This document shows positions 11,271-22,322 of a stretch of 64,000 bases of DNA, piece after piece. Where the stretch lies: NCBI GenBank assembly GCA_977006965.1, contig OZ345352.1, positions 2,790,001 through 2,854,000 on the forward strand, read 5' to 3'. Position 1 is the stretch's first letter, and every line of letters begins with the position of its first letter. The position numbers and the translations under genes were made by a program. The notes beneath the pieces were generated by a model. It had not been told where the DNA came from, did not search any database, and worked only from the letters and a program-made list of their open reading frames with translations. Source of the DNA: Phymatolithon calcareum (Eukaryota; Rhodophyta; Florideophyceae; Hapalidiales).

Positions 11271-12321
11271 CTCCGCATTAATTAACCTGGCGATATAGGC
11301 AGCGGTCCTCTCCTCAAGTTTTCAGAGCGGAATACCCCTGCCATGAAGGCGAATTGAGTTGGGAATAGAAACCTGATCCAAGCGGGTTTCATCCTTAAAC
11401 TGGCCATCGAAACGAGATGACGCCGATTGGCCACAGTGTGGCACTCGTCGTCGAAAAGTACGTTGGAGATTTAGCGGCTTTGGCACCATCGGTGGACATG
11501 TTGCGATATCTGCCGTTATATGCACGTGTTGAGCCTCCAGATATGGTCCCCACTACGAATTGCCCTGTTCAGCGTTTGAACTTCTCTTCTCGCAAGCGCA
11601 GATGGGCAGAATTTTTTCGGTGTATTGTGCGGCGTGAGGGGTGACATGACGGCCGTGGTGCGTCCGTTTATGGTGTTTCACGGTAAGCGACTAGGTGAGT
11701 GCGGTGGATTGCATGGGACAGGTGCGTACCATCGCTCATTTCACGACATTGCAAAGGATCCAAAATATGAGTGTCGGGAGGGCGGGAGACACCCACGGAA
11801 AGCGTGCTGAACCTAGACGACTGAGTCTTGTTTAGCTCCACCGACGAATCTGGTTCCCCTCGGTTCGCATGAGGAAAGCCTTCGCGTTGTGACATTGCGT
11901 CATGCACTCAAAATCATGACTCATGATGAATTGTCGATCTTGTTTTAGAGCGTAGAAAAACCTGAATTTTGGGTGCAGTACACAAAATCAAATTTTGGGC
12001 AGGATACTTGTGTGAAGCCATAATAGCTGACACTCCATTTTGAAGTGTAAGTTTATAGTTTCATGCAAGTTTAGTTTCATAACAATCCTCGGTGAATCCT
12101 ATTGATATCGCTATTGCTACCCATACCCCAGCCCGAGTCGTGTTCTTCCCCACCCATCCCAGTCCACTGGACCGCCTGCTCTTCCATCGCCGTTCCTATG
12201 TCCGGCGTCGTCAGAGGCGTCTTTTCCAGCAACCCTGAAAAATACCTTTGAATTCGTCAAGCTTTGTCCCATTGCCGCCGTCGTCTTCATCTGGGCGACG
12301 TCGCCGCTTTTGAACACAAGG
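11271..12321. other. Intergenic upstream of the F-box-like gene
   Basis: No recognisable gene on either strand. The last few hundred bases before 12322 presumably contain the promoter and 5' UTR of the F-box-like gene. No TATA box was positioned with confidence. Confidence 0.4.
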
Positions 12322-14169
12322 ATGTCTTCGTCAAGCATAACGAATGCCTTATCTATATCTGTCAACCAAACTAATATCCTCGATCTTCCCGATGGACCAC
12401 TTTTAAGAGTACTTCACTTTCTCCTTCCGAGGAAAATGCGCAGCGATTGCATTTCGCACGGCAAGACCATCGCTTGCTACAACAGCGCCGCCTGGTTGAA
12501 GGAGCAGCAAGGTACCCATACTCTTGAACCATATCCAGGACCATCAAGCGTTCGCCCTGCCCTTCCGATCCTTCTCCGCTTTTCCAGCGTTTGCAAGTCA
12601 TTTCATCGCATCACGCAAATCTATGTCAAGCGCACAGACGTTGCTCTCTCCGGTCCTCGATTTGGAACCCCGTTCGGCTTTTGCGATCCAAGGCTTGAGT
12701 ACTCCAATGGTTACACCCCGGTACGAATTCCGCGCGAACTCAGGAGTTGGCAGCTACCGTTGTACTTTCTTGACACGGCGACAGTTTCGTTCATTGGACG
12801 CGATGATACTAGGATGAAACCTGCGGCGGCGTCCGTAGCATCTCTTGCCATAGACCTTGACGATGGCTTATCGGATTGTCTTCGCAGCTCATCTTTCAAT
12901 AACGTCGTCGATGTCCACATTTGTGCTTCCACCAACCGTCGAACTCCGTGCAATGACCTTGCTTCTGCTCTATTTGTAATTTCATCTTTTGGGAAATGCA
13001 AGAGCGGGTTAGAAGAAGCGAGGACGGCGACTGAACGCGGCGGGCAATCCTCTGTGCGCAACTTACATCTCAAAATCACGCACGAAGTTCTGCAGTCATG
13101 CTGCGAGCTGCAGAAGTACATCCGTCTGGAGCGTGGATTGACGTCATTCATTATTGAGTTTGATCCATGCCACTACTTTTCGCGTGGAAACCTTGGCGAG
13201 CAGAAGTACTGCCCGATAGTGGAAGTACATTGGTGTTGGACCGCGTCTTCCGAATATTCGGGCATCGACGTGTGCGACATTTTGACCTCGCTTAAACTCT
13301 TGTGCAAGTCGGAATCGTTGATTTGGGAAGACATTCTGACGTGGCAGCTCCATCATGTTTGCCGACTGAAGTTTAGCGATTATCAGGGCGAGCTCGTATC
13401 TTTGAAGAATCTCTTCTCGAATCTCACGGCTCCATTACCAGAGCTCGATTTGATTCTCAAATCCATCGAATCCACTCGAATTTTAGGGGCTTGGTATCGC
13501 ACCTGTGCGGGAAAAATTCGTGCCTTCAATGTCACCCTCTATGGTAGGCGCCACACATCAGCGTTTGAATATCTGCGGGAGATCGTGGAGCCTCTCAAGG
13601 GTTGCGCGGGAGTGGAAGACTTTTCGTTCAAATTTAACCCGGACGGGGACGCCCCTATGCCCGATTTGGAAGCATGCAGTGCTACTGGAGCCTTGGTCCA
13701 GAGGTTGCTGGTTGCGCTTGGAGAGAAATTGCGATTTTTTCAAATCATTATCATTCACGAAGTTTCAAGTATTTTTGACATTTCAGATGTCATGATACCA
13801 TTGGCATTGACGGCAAGTAAGGCGAATCCAAATTTGGAGATCTTCGACGTGGATCTTATCTGGGGTACACGATTCTTTTGTTTGCCGATTGGGGGCTTCA
13901 CTGATGAAAGCGACGCGTTTCCACTGTTCGAGCTCGAGAATTTCGGAAATCCGTCGGACGAAGAGAAGGAGTTGATCAGATGCCAGGAATGTTTCCGAGC
14001 AATGGTCAAGAAATTGCCTCGACTTCGCCGCTTCTGTGGAGTTATTCCCCGACATAATCCCCGCGCCGTTGGTGGGCAAGGGTTTAGCGAGGACGAGTTT
14101 TTCCATTATAGCGATGATGATGCCGATGATGACATGTTCTTTGATAACCCTGTGGACGATGGCTGGTAA
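12322..14169 (+). CDS. F-box-like protein, single exon
   Basis: 615 aa from the ATG at 12322; a TTG 12 bases upstream is in frame but not a likely eukaryotic start. The N-terminus reads as a split F-box: LDLPDGPLLRVLHFLLP at residues 20-36 and LLRFSSVCKSFHRITQIY at about 84-101, with about 45 residues between them instead of the usual short loop. The rest alternates hydrophobic segments with LxxL-type spacing, as in degenerate leucine-rich regions of F-box proteins, but no clean repeat was aligned. The last 30 residues are very acidic (YSDDDADDDMFFD). F-box proteins bring substrates to SCF ubiquitin ligases; that role is inferred. The frame is uninterrupted over 1.8 kb, in contrast to the transposon debris around it. 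Confidence 0.65.
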   Translation: MSSSSITNALSISVNQTNILDLPDGPLLRVLHFLLPRKMRSDCISHGKTIACYNSAAWLKEQQGTHTLEPYPGPSSVRPALPILLRFSSVCKSFHRITQIYVKRTDVALSGPRFGTPFGFCDPRLEYSNGYTPVRIPRELRSWQLPLYFLDTATVSFIGRDDTRMKPAAASVASLAIDLDDGLSDCLRSSSFNNVVDVHICASTNRRTPCNDLASALFVISSFGKCKSGLEEARTATERGGQSSVRNLHLKITHEVLQSCCELQKYIRLERGLTSFIIEFDPCHYFSRGNLGEQKYCPIVEVHWCWTASSEYSGIDVCDILTSLKLLCKSESLIWEDILTWQLHHVCRLKFSDYQGELVSLKNLFSNLTAPLPELDLILKSIESTRILGAWYRTCAGKIRAFNVTLYGRRHTSAFEYLREIVEPLKGCAGVEDFSFKFNPDGDAPMPDLEACSATGALVQRLLVALGEKLRFFQIIIIHEVSSIFDISDVMIPLALTASKANPNLEIFDVDLIWGTRFFCLPIGGFTDESDAFPLFELENFGNPSDEEKELIRCQECFRAMVKKLPRLRRFCGVIPRHNPRAVGGQGFSEDEFFHYSDDDADDDMFFDNPVDDGW

Positions 14170-15365
14170 CCTTATGTCCCCGCCTTTTTTGTGCGATATC
14201 TTCGTTTGCTTCAAGAGTCTTCACGCACTACTCCATGGCAGCGTGTTGTGCTGATTGCGAAGAATAACACGACATTGCTATGTCCTCTTATTCAAACTGC
14301 TGTGTCTAACGAAATCAACAAATCCATTTGACCTTCCATTTTTATACTCAAAACGCATAGAAAATAACTATTTTGTACCTAACATCCAACTTGGCAGATA
14401 AACTATAAACCTGGAGGACCTTCAAAAAGAGTTATTAATGGACCAGTGTAACGAACGCGTTCGTAGTGCGATGTTAGTGAGCGTCGCGAAAGCACTTTGG
14501 AAGGCACCTCGCACAGTATTATCGTCTGTATGGGTTCGTATATTATGAAGCGCGTGCCCGTGGAGACTGCAACTGTCTCCACTACTTGAGTTGTCTTTTT
14601 CTTGCGTGTTGGGAGTGTTGTTTCTGTTCATAGATTCTAAAGAGATATATTCTAAAGAGATGCGATTTCCCGGTAAATGATAGACGTTGGAAATGAGGAC
14701 CTAACTGGTCCTTACACCAGTGTAACAGATTGTTAGTGCAAATCTTGTAACTCCTACGCCACATCTCTTGAATGGCAAAGCTGAGCAGACTTGGAATGAA
14801 GAGCTAGATGGCTTTCCAACAAACGAGGCAGTTCTGTTGCAAGAATTGCGGAGGGACAAAGTCGTGCTTGGGTCCTCTTTTGACCCTCGAAATGTTTGTT
14901 TCTCTTGAATTGGTTCTCAATGTTTAAGAGAGGAACAAGTGCCTTGCCGCCCTCGTCCAGCTCATTTGCAAGTCCGTTGCCGTGCTTTAACTATTCTTAC
15001 GGAGGACCATTCTGATTGGATAAAAGCCTACGTCCGAAGCGTTACCGCCAGTACACATGGGCGCTGCCAACGGCTACTGTAGTGGCAAGGGAGTGATCAT
15101 CTGGCAATGGGGACCAGGTCCAGATGTGCGGAGGACACGGACCCGCCATGACTTGGTCCAGTGCACCAAGTTACTGACGATATTTTCTGCTGGTATAGAA
15201 CGGGCCTCAACAGGCCGCTTTAGTGTACAGTGATTTCAGCACTCCACGCTCCCGTTTACAATATCATGCACATTCGGGCTGGCGACCTCTTAGCTCAAAC
15301 TTGTACAAGAAGTACCCGACTTCAAGTCGCAACCTTTTAACTCGACAACTCTAAATCCGTACGCA
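14170..15365. other. Intergenic, no gene seen
   Basis: No coding signal on either strand. A short direct repeat (TTCTAAAGAGAT twice) is present near 14635-14665. Confidence 0.45.
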
Positions 15366-15559
15366 TTGTGCGACATGGACCCCAATGTACAGTTATACAA
15401 GAATATGGCCGGCAACTTGGCGTTTTCGTGTACCGCCTACTTAGGGTCAATAGCGGCTTGGACGGCGATCGCCGGAAACAATTCGTCTCCTCTTCTTGGA
15501 AGTCTGTCCGCGAGACTCGCAAAAAAGGAATTTTGCACCTCTTCATCGCGGCTGTGCCC

Positions 15560-17583
15560 ATGGCATACATGCCTGTCTACATAGTCATCCAGTTCATGGC
15601 AGGGGATTATAACGAGATGAATGCAGCTGTGGTTGCTTTCATGTTTGCCATTCTTCACATGTGCCGGACGCTCTGGGGTCTTTGGCAGCTTCAAATCTTT
15701 AGACAATGGTTTGTGTCATCGCGGATATGCATGATGTCGCTTGGTTATGGCGTGAAACAGAACGGCGAAGATGGCGATGGTCTCGGTCCGTATAAGGACA
15801 CCGTGACGGAGCTCATGGAAGAAGCTGATCTCGTAAAAGTTAACGATTCGATAATCGTGAACAGGCTTGTGGAAGGAGAGGTGCGATGCCACTTTCGATT
15901 TCTTTCAACGACGTAACAAGACGATGTCAAAGCTGCTGTCGGCATGACGAGAATCTGGAAGCGAGTATGGTACACTGTACAAAATATTTTGCGGTTAACT
16001 GGATTTCTCTGGTGGATCGTCCAAGCGCGTTCCCACTCTCTCACTCCTCAAGGCCCTCGCCTGGAATCCGAAGAACCCGTGGAGATTTGGCTTCGTTGGG
16101 GCGACTGTTCTAGTTGCAAATTCCTTACCTGAATGGCTGGCTGATATGAAAAATGTGTGCAGTGGAGAACCAGACGAGGATCATCCTGTAAGTTACAAGA
16201 ATGCTCGAGACCGATTTGTTGCAAAACTACTAATGAGTGCTGCTATTCACTCTCGCACTACTAAAACATGGGCGAATGAAGATAGCAGAAGCAGCAGTGA
16301 TCAAAACACCAGAAGACAAAGCGATGAAGAAGTTGGGGTAGACAGAGGTCATTGCTTCTTGCCGTTCGAAAAATGGATCAACTATCCCAAGCTGTGCAAA
16401 GGGACGTTCAGCAACAGGAATTCCTCTCGCATGCTTGCTTGAACGGAAGAAGTTTACCATTCGATACACCTCACAAGTTGGTGAAACCAGGTCAAGAAGA
16501 CGCAGGTCACTGCAGTTACTAAAACTTAGGCATTCTCGAGATGAACTAACGGCCGATATCGGAGAGCGAGCTAATGGATTTGAAGTTTCGGAACTGGAAT
16601 GGCTCGCAATATTCTTAAGTGTCGGGTTGTGGAGCGACGGCATGAGCGGAGAGCAAGACAACGAGCCAAAGCATGATGATGATGATCTTGACGACGTTTT
16701 GGGTCTGCCTGCGCACAACCTTCGCAACCAACTTGGATTTGATCGTGGTGCATCGGCCTCTTATAGCTTGCTTTTCGGATCTTTCTTGCGAAGTACAGTT
16801 GTCAGCACTCTTTGGGGGAACAGACAGGTTTCCGAGCACAGCGCACATACTGACAACTTGATGGCCATATATGCCGGGGAACAGACTACTATTCTTGAAT
16901 AAAAGATGCCCAGTATGACCGGCACGAGTACTTTGCGCTCTGTTGATTTTCTCGATGCAGATGATAGACAACAGAGAGACAACGAAGTTGAACCTGCTTC
17001 TCATTTACGGTTAGCCACCGAGAAAGCGGGGAAGAAAAATGAAAACTTGGAAAGACAGCGCTTTCTCTTAGGCTTGACAGTTGTGCATCAAGAGTTCTCG
17101 CATTTTGAAACATCCGTGTCGTTTTTAGGCTGCAGTATGGAAAATCTGCGTATGGCGCTGACGGTAATGGTTGAAAGAAACAAAGGTGCATCAGCTGATG
17201 TTTGGGAACCGGAAGTATGCCAAACAGAATGCTTTGAATTTGTCGCGAGCAAGGACTTGGAGCAGCTTCTTCTGACGATTGAAGGAAGGGAAAATCTCAG
17301 AGAACGTTTTCTGATAATGCAGGTGCTATGGGAGCTTCAGAATCATTTTCACGTCGGGCTAACAGCGAACGGAGTATCGCCAAACCAGATTGACGCCATA
17401 ATGCTATGCGTTCTTTCGTTTCCAGCAATCTGCATGGACGTAGTTGAGGCGTCCGAGGAAGACGGGGGTCAAGGAGCTTGCACACAAGGGGATGACTGCA
17501 TCATTGCTGCTAGTGAGAACAGCCGAGATGCTGCTGGATTCAACATTGAACAGTGTGAACTTGTTTTCCGAGCTGTATGCTGA
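15560..17583 (+). CDS. Putative multi-exon membrane protein, unrecognised family
   Basis: Proposed exons 15560-15880, 16026-16187, 16348-16827 and 16906-17583 give one 546-aa frame. All three introns are GT-AG (145, 160 and 78 bp), phase 0, and each removes an in-frame stop; the second has a strong GTAAGT donor. Hydrophobic stretches are PMAYMPVYIVIQF and AAVVAFMFAILHM in exon 1, FGFVGATVLVANSL in exon 2 and LEWLAIFLSVGL in exon 3. Exon 3 also carries an acidic DDDDLDD patch. Exon 4 is soluble and Glu-rich. Coding-like sequence in the same frame extends upstream of the ATG to about 15400, so a 5' exon may be missing. No family was recognised. If the introns are wrong, it would be a decayed gene. 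Confidence 0.45.
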
Positions 17584-17799
17584 CCACAAGATATGCGAGT
17601 GGCGATAAAAATTTTCGAGGGAAATAGCCATTCGCGGATAAAATTCCGTGTTGGCGAGCCTACTAGAGGGATATTTGTTTGGGAAGCGTGGCGTGAAGCT
17701 TTTGGAGGTCGATTGGCAGGATCAAAAAAACGTGAAAGTTGAGACGGGTTGCCGTTCCTGGCCCGTTTGTAGAACAAAGGGAAGAATTTGGTTTAGGAT

Positions 17800-19539
17800 C
17801 AGAGCTCGGACCCAATATATTGGGATTGCAACATTGCAATATGGAATTGCAATGTAAGATTGCGGAGAGCTCCGTTATTGCAATTCGTATTGCATCGTCG
17901 AGGCTCCATCCAATTGCTACGTGGAGTCTCGTCACACGAACGGCTACGATTCGATAGCTTACCGGCTAACATCAAAATGCGGCGTGAATTTAAGCTTGCC
18001 AAGGGCATCAACTGTGCGCACAATGTAGTGATGCAGTGTGTAGACACGCAATGCTGGACGAGTGTAATTAGCGACATTTACACTCTCCGCGATATCATAA
18101 CGCCCCTGCCCATTTGAAGCGGCGATCCTGACCGCACCTTAGACTGGGCATCTCATGATCTCATTGGAGAGAGATCACCACTTTTCATGATAAACCCAAC
18201 TTTATCTTAACACTCCCAGTGATTACAAGTGTTACGTAGACTGTGGGTCACAGCATCAAGCGGTGTACAATACAGTCTCAACAACGGCGATCATTCTCAC
18301 CTGATCCACACTCCACTGAGCACGAGGGCCCCCAGTCGCCACGAGCAAGCCGAGCCCTAAAGACATCGTGTTCGCGTTGATGTCGTTCGTTCGCAATGTG
18401 AAGCGGCATGTGATCGAGAGAACGACGGGCGCCTCGGTCGAGAGAGACTGCCTGCAGCATCGGTGCCCGAAGCCGAGCTGCCCCACTCCTATCGTATTAT
18501 TCATCGAGAAGACCGGCTACAGGAATCCGTACGACCACCTCAAGCGATACTACGCCAAAGGCCAAACCCCATCTGAACAAGACGCAACGCTACAGCGCCT
18601 CTACAACGAGGCGCTGCTCGCGATGCAGCAGAAAGGAGGTACAATACGCTCCAACTTCGAAGTCCGGTCTATGTCTGCGTACGACAACGCGGTGTATGCG
18701 TATATTAGACTGATTGTCACGAAAAATCAGCGGTTGGCGCACGTTGAAGACACTGAAGTGCGCAAGTTCTGTCGCCATGACGTCAAGATATCCGTCAAGA
18801 CAGTCTTCCGTGGGCTCTTTTACCTCCTCGAGCTCGTTGAGAGCCGAATTGCTGCCGAACTGGATGGTACTCACGGTACTATACTGTACGACGGGTGGTC
18901 TTGCAAAAGCGTGCATTATGTTGCGGCTATCGCTTCACATTGCACTACAACTACGTCTCGTATAGATCCTCGCTCGGAATCGATCGTCATGCCTCGCCTT
19001 GAATTGCTGGGAATGTCTCCAATGGGCCAGATTGCCTCAGAGGACACAGAAGACGGTGAAAAACGTCGCGAGAAGGACAGCACGAAGAGAGATTCCATGA
19101 ATTTCGACTTTATACTCGGTTCAGTCGCAGAAGTGGAGCGGCTGTGGAGCATTGCGAATAATGTCCTGACGGATAACCGCAAGTCGATGACCCCTCAGCT
19201 TTTTGAGGCGCTCGTTTTCCTCAAAGTGAACGACCAATTCTGGAATGCCCAAAATGTGAGCGAGGCGATCAACGGATCGCGCTCGGAGAAGGAGGAAGCT
19301 CGAATCAAAGCCCTCGAGGTCAAGGAAGAGCTCATAGAAGGCAGCTACATGTATTGTCCATGCTGAACGCTAGGTAGTTTAATATTTGATAATGTTCCTT
19401 CCTGAGGTAAAGTAGACTATACTTGATTGCCCGCGGGGGTGCATTGCAATAGACATTGCAAGATTCAGCCCAGAGCAGTTCGTATTGCGCATTGCAACTC
19501 GAGCAGCTATCTCTTGCAATTGAATTGTTCCGAGCCCTG
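17800..19539 (+). mobile_element. hAT DNA transposon, internally deleted (hAT-1)
   Basis: The left end starts CAGAGCTCGGAC and the right end, read inward, starts CAGGGCTCGGAAC, a typical CAG-type hAT terminal repeat. Both subterminal regions are crowded with TTGCAAT-type motifs (17828-17900 and 19440-19525), as expected for transposase-binding arrays. The 8-bp flanks (TTTAGGAT left, GTTTGAGC right) are not identical, so the target duplication is lost or the ends come from different insertions. The right flank is Sel1-gene sequence matching 35.1 kb. Confidence 0.75.
18380..19366 (+). pseudogene. hAT transposase lacking its catalytic middle
   Basis: Open for 328 codons from the ATG at 18380. 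The N-terminal part has a BED-like finger pattern (CLQHRCPKPSC, then GYRNPYDHLKRYY). A middle block ILYDGWSCKSVHYVAA looks like the first catalytic Asp region. The C-terminus has the hAT dimerisation motif (FILGSVAEVERLWSIANN ... LFEALVFLKVNDQFW). The protein passes from the first catalytic block to the C-terminal region without the long insertion domain and remaining catalytic residues, so roughly 200-250 residues are missing and it cannot be an active transposase. It could still bind ends or dimerise. Confidence 0.75.
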
Positions 19540-19725
19540 GTTTGAGCAGGAAGAATTATTGCAGATGAAAAAGGAGCAAGTGAAGTTTGTCCGGAGAAAA
19601 GGTGAAGGTCAAATAATTTTGGGCATTTTGTTTAGCGAGGACACAGCAACTGTCCGGGCACACCAAGTTCGTGCCATGGAGCTTTACAATAAAGCCATCG
19701 TTAAGGACGGTCATGTGCCAGCCAC
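19540..19725 (+). pseudogene. Sel1-repeat gene fragment
   Basis: KKEQVKFVRRKGEGQIILG followed by RAMELYNKAI closely matches the Sel1-repeat pseudogene at 35.1-35.26 kb (KKEQVKFVRRKGEGQIVLG, RAMELYNQAI). It begins exactly where hAT-1 ends and runs in frame into piggyBac-like sequence. It is a second, truncated copy of the same host gene family. Confidence 0.75.
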
Positions 19726-19924
19726 ATACGCCGTAAGATTGCTTCATGACGATGCTTCCTCAAGGTCGAAGTTTCCTCAATGCCACTATCGAAAAAATGC
19801 TACTTTCACGTCCGCTAGGCTGAGAAGAATCCGAAGTAAAGAGACTATATTGACAATGCTGCTTAAGTTTTTCGGAATACTTATCGTCATGACAAGATTT
19901 GAGTTGGATGTGAATAGCGATTAA
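19726..19924 (+). pseudogene. piggyBac-like transposase N-terminal fragment
   Basis: YAVRLLHDDASSRS, then KETILTMLLKFFGILIVMT, aligns with the piggyBac-like copies at 40.5, 48.45 and 52.65 kb (KETTVTELLKFFGILVIMT). It ends at a TAA after LDVNSD, before any catalytic residues. The three-part reading frame (hAT end, Sel1, piggyBac) stays open for 165 codons. Confidence 0.75.
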
Positions 19925-19989
19925 TGGAAGACAACCAGGCCGATCAAGAGTCTCCCCGCTCTTTGGTTCTCAAACACTGGGATTCCACC

Positions 19990-20098
19990 TGTGGTACAGT
20001 TGTAAACTGCCGCCGCGCACCTGTGCGAAGAACTCGGTATGATACAGGACTGAATGTTGAGGTCACCGGTTCGAGTCCTGTCATAAGCAAGAATTGAA
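19990..20098 (+). repeat. SINE head, truncated copy
   Basis: From CCACCTGTGGTACAG to CAAGAATTGAAT it matches the head of the complete SINE at 37906-38198, including the box B-like GGTTCGAGTCC. The match stops where the inverted-array segment begins, so the body and tail are missing. Confidence 0.7.
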
Positions 20099-20235
20099 TG
20101 GCTAAATATTTTCCCTGTCACTAATTTTCACGTCTGTGTCACTACATTGAAAAACAGCACGCCTGTGTCACTAATCAGAGAAACAATGGTTCAGTGTCAC
20201 TAATCCAAAAAATGGCTCTCCTGTGTCACTAAAAG
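20099..20235. repeat. Left array of TGTCACTAAT motifs
   Basis: Five copies of a (G)TGTCACTAA-type motif spaced about 25-35 bp, starting AATGGCTAAATATTTTCC. The same start (AATGGACGCATATTTCC) and motif occur inverted at 27.5-28.0 kb. They look like the two ends of one large element, probably a DNA transposon with subterminal repeats. Confidence 0.6.
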
Positions 20236-20439
20236 CAACTCAATAAGACACACTTATGCTCTTCGGCAAAAGTTTCGGAAAACTTTTCGAAATATCAATG
20301 CCGATCATGTGAATAGATTTTGTCTATACTACACATGTCGAGTGCTGAAAGTGATTGCATCTCTGAATGCAGTCGTGATCACGGCCGTATGGAGAGACTG
20401 TAGTTGATGCATCTGCATTCCTCTCCACTTGCAGAAAGC

Positions 20440-22160
20440 TCTCCTCGATCCAATACTCAAGAATGGGACACACAGGAAACAGGGAAACTATCGCCAAGCA
20501 AGTAAGTTATCGAGAGTGCTATCGATATGAAGCTGGTCGAGATGTTCGTTAACCACTGGTACTAGCTTGGAATCCAAAAGCATAGATCTGGCCATTATAA
20601 GAGCCACGGAGCTGGTGAAAGGAGAACAACTGTCGAGAAGCTGATCAAAAAAAAGATATCAGGCACGTTTAGCTGCTTTTCTCGTCCAAGCCCGATGTTG
20701 ATTACGTGTGCATCTACAGAAAAGCTATTCGATTGCTAAAAATTCCGATAGTTATCCTATGTAAGCCGATAGCGACTAGCGCCGGCGGTAAAGGAAAGGT
20801 AAGCGAGGAAGAAACTAAAAGAACAGGGATATCAATTTCCAACTGTGGTGGTGGGACACCTTTCCTCGTTCAAAGTTCCATGCGATAAAATGGCAAGAAA
20901 ACACTTCCTGAATCGAACGAGCCACGTAATGGAAGCCTTTGTCTGCGCAATAGCCGGTGACTGAGGCATTTCTGCCACTGTTGTGGGTTTCAACATTTGG
21001 TGATGCCGACAAGAAGTAGCGTTCAGTGGACAGGGGTGTACCACATGGCCCCCTCAGTCCGAGTTTGTAGATAAATCTCATGGATGAGTTTTCCGAGCGG
21101 ATGAGCAACATTCTGAGCACCTGGGCGGATGTTCCCGCTATCCTATTCCTAGACAACGTTCTGTTGTAAGCAAAAACACTCATGCTGGTAAGGGGTTTTG
21201 ACTGGATTCTGTCTTAAGAAGATCTTCTTATTTCGCTAGTGTAACACGATTCAGTAGTGTACAAAACCCACCTCTGGTCTCCTCCTAAAATCAAAGGAAC
21301 AGCACCTGTGACATTAAAACTCACGAAAAATATCCCGACCCACGTTCTGGAAGTCACGTATATTGGAGTTTCCCGACGTCCCACGAGAGTATCAGAAACG
21401 AAAATGCTACGACGCCTGAAGTATGCCAAGTCCAACATGTATGCGATACGCATACTTGGAATATGCAAGGAAGGGCTGACCATCCAAAATGCATCCAGGC
21501 GTACAAAGCACTACTCCAGCCGCGCTGGGAATACGGAATGCATCTAATTCCACGGCCAAAAAAACGTTCAGACCACCGCAAGGAAGTTGAACAAACTTTC
21601 TTCAGCCGAGCATTCGGACCGACGGAAAGAGGAAGTACACACAGATTCCGCATTATGAGCCGAATCCAAATACGGGAGATCCTTTCTTGCGAGATTCTGA
21701 GGAGGAAAATGGCGAAAGAAAAATGGACTTTAGAAAATCCGCCTGAAAACTCAAATACCCAAGAGCTGCATTCTACAACGAATGACATTGCCCCGATGGA
21801 TAACAGAGAAAATTTTGTTGAAGAAGTCAAACTAATTCAATAGAAACAGTCTGCGGAAAAGCAAGACCTTCATTGAGTGCATGGAAAACGAAGAAGGTCT
21901 GTTCTGAGTCAATGCACAAGATGTTTAGTAAGACACGACGCGTACTGGCCGGGGCGCCCGAAGCGAACACCACAAGAAAACCGCGAGGACATAGGAGTGT
22001 TTAGGGCCCAAACTTTTCCCCACGGAATATGACAAGCGGAAGGCTACAAGAGACAACACAGTGGAAGGTACTGTAGAAACTGACAACGCCTTGGCCGATT
22101 ATTCGTGAGACTGTGAACATTTTTAATAAACGTCAACTAGAAAAAGTTTACAAGGTAAGT
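20440..22160 (+). mobile_element. LINE-A fragment, heavily decayed (copy A4)
   Basis: Nucleotide and protein matches to LINE-A start near GGAAACTATCGCCAAGCA. They include a ruined RT core (VDRGVPHGPLSPSL, then AILFLDNVLL in place of FADDV at about 21030-21170), the post-RT region (EVTYIGVSRRPTRVSETK, QPRWEYGMHL) and a terminal MENEEGLF before the stop at 21905. A 3' UTR related to the other copies ends near TTTTTAATAAACGTC. Many stops and indels are present. Divergence is greater than for A1 or A2, so it is an older copy. Confidence 0.78.
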
Positions 22161-22322
22161 CTTATCGATACCCAAGTAGCAACCGTTCTGTCCAATATCG
22201 AGCCCGCGACTTTCAACTGACCTCAATGCTGCCTCTCTAAGCAACAATGCGTTCTACAGCTGAGCCGATAACACCACGATCAGGTCTTCAAATCGACTTC
22301 TTCACTGCCGTAGGCTGATACA

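Noticed and set aside
12310-12322. TTG at 12310 as start of the F-box-like protein
   Set aside because: Same reason; ATG at 12322 is the first normal start.
17792-19547. TSD for hAT-1 (TTTAGGAT/GTTTGAGC)
   Set aside because: Only loosely similar, not a duplication.
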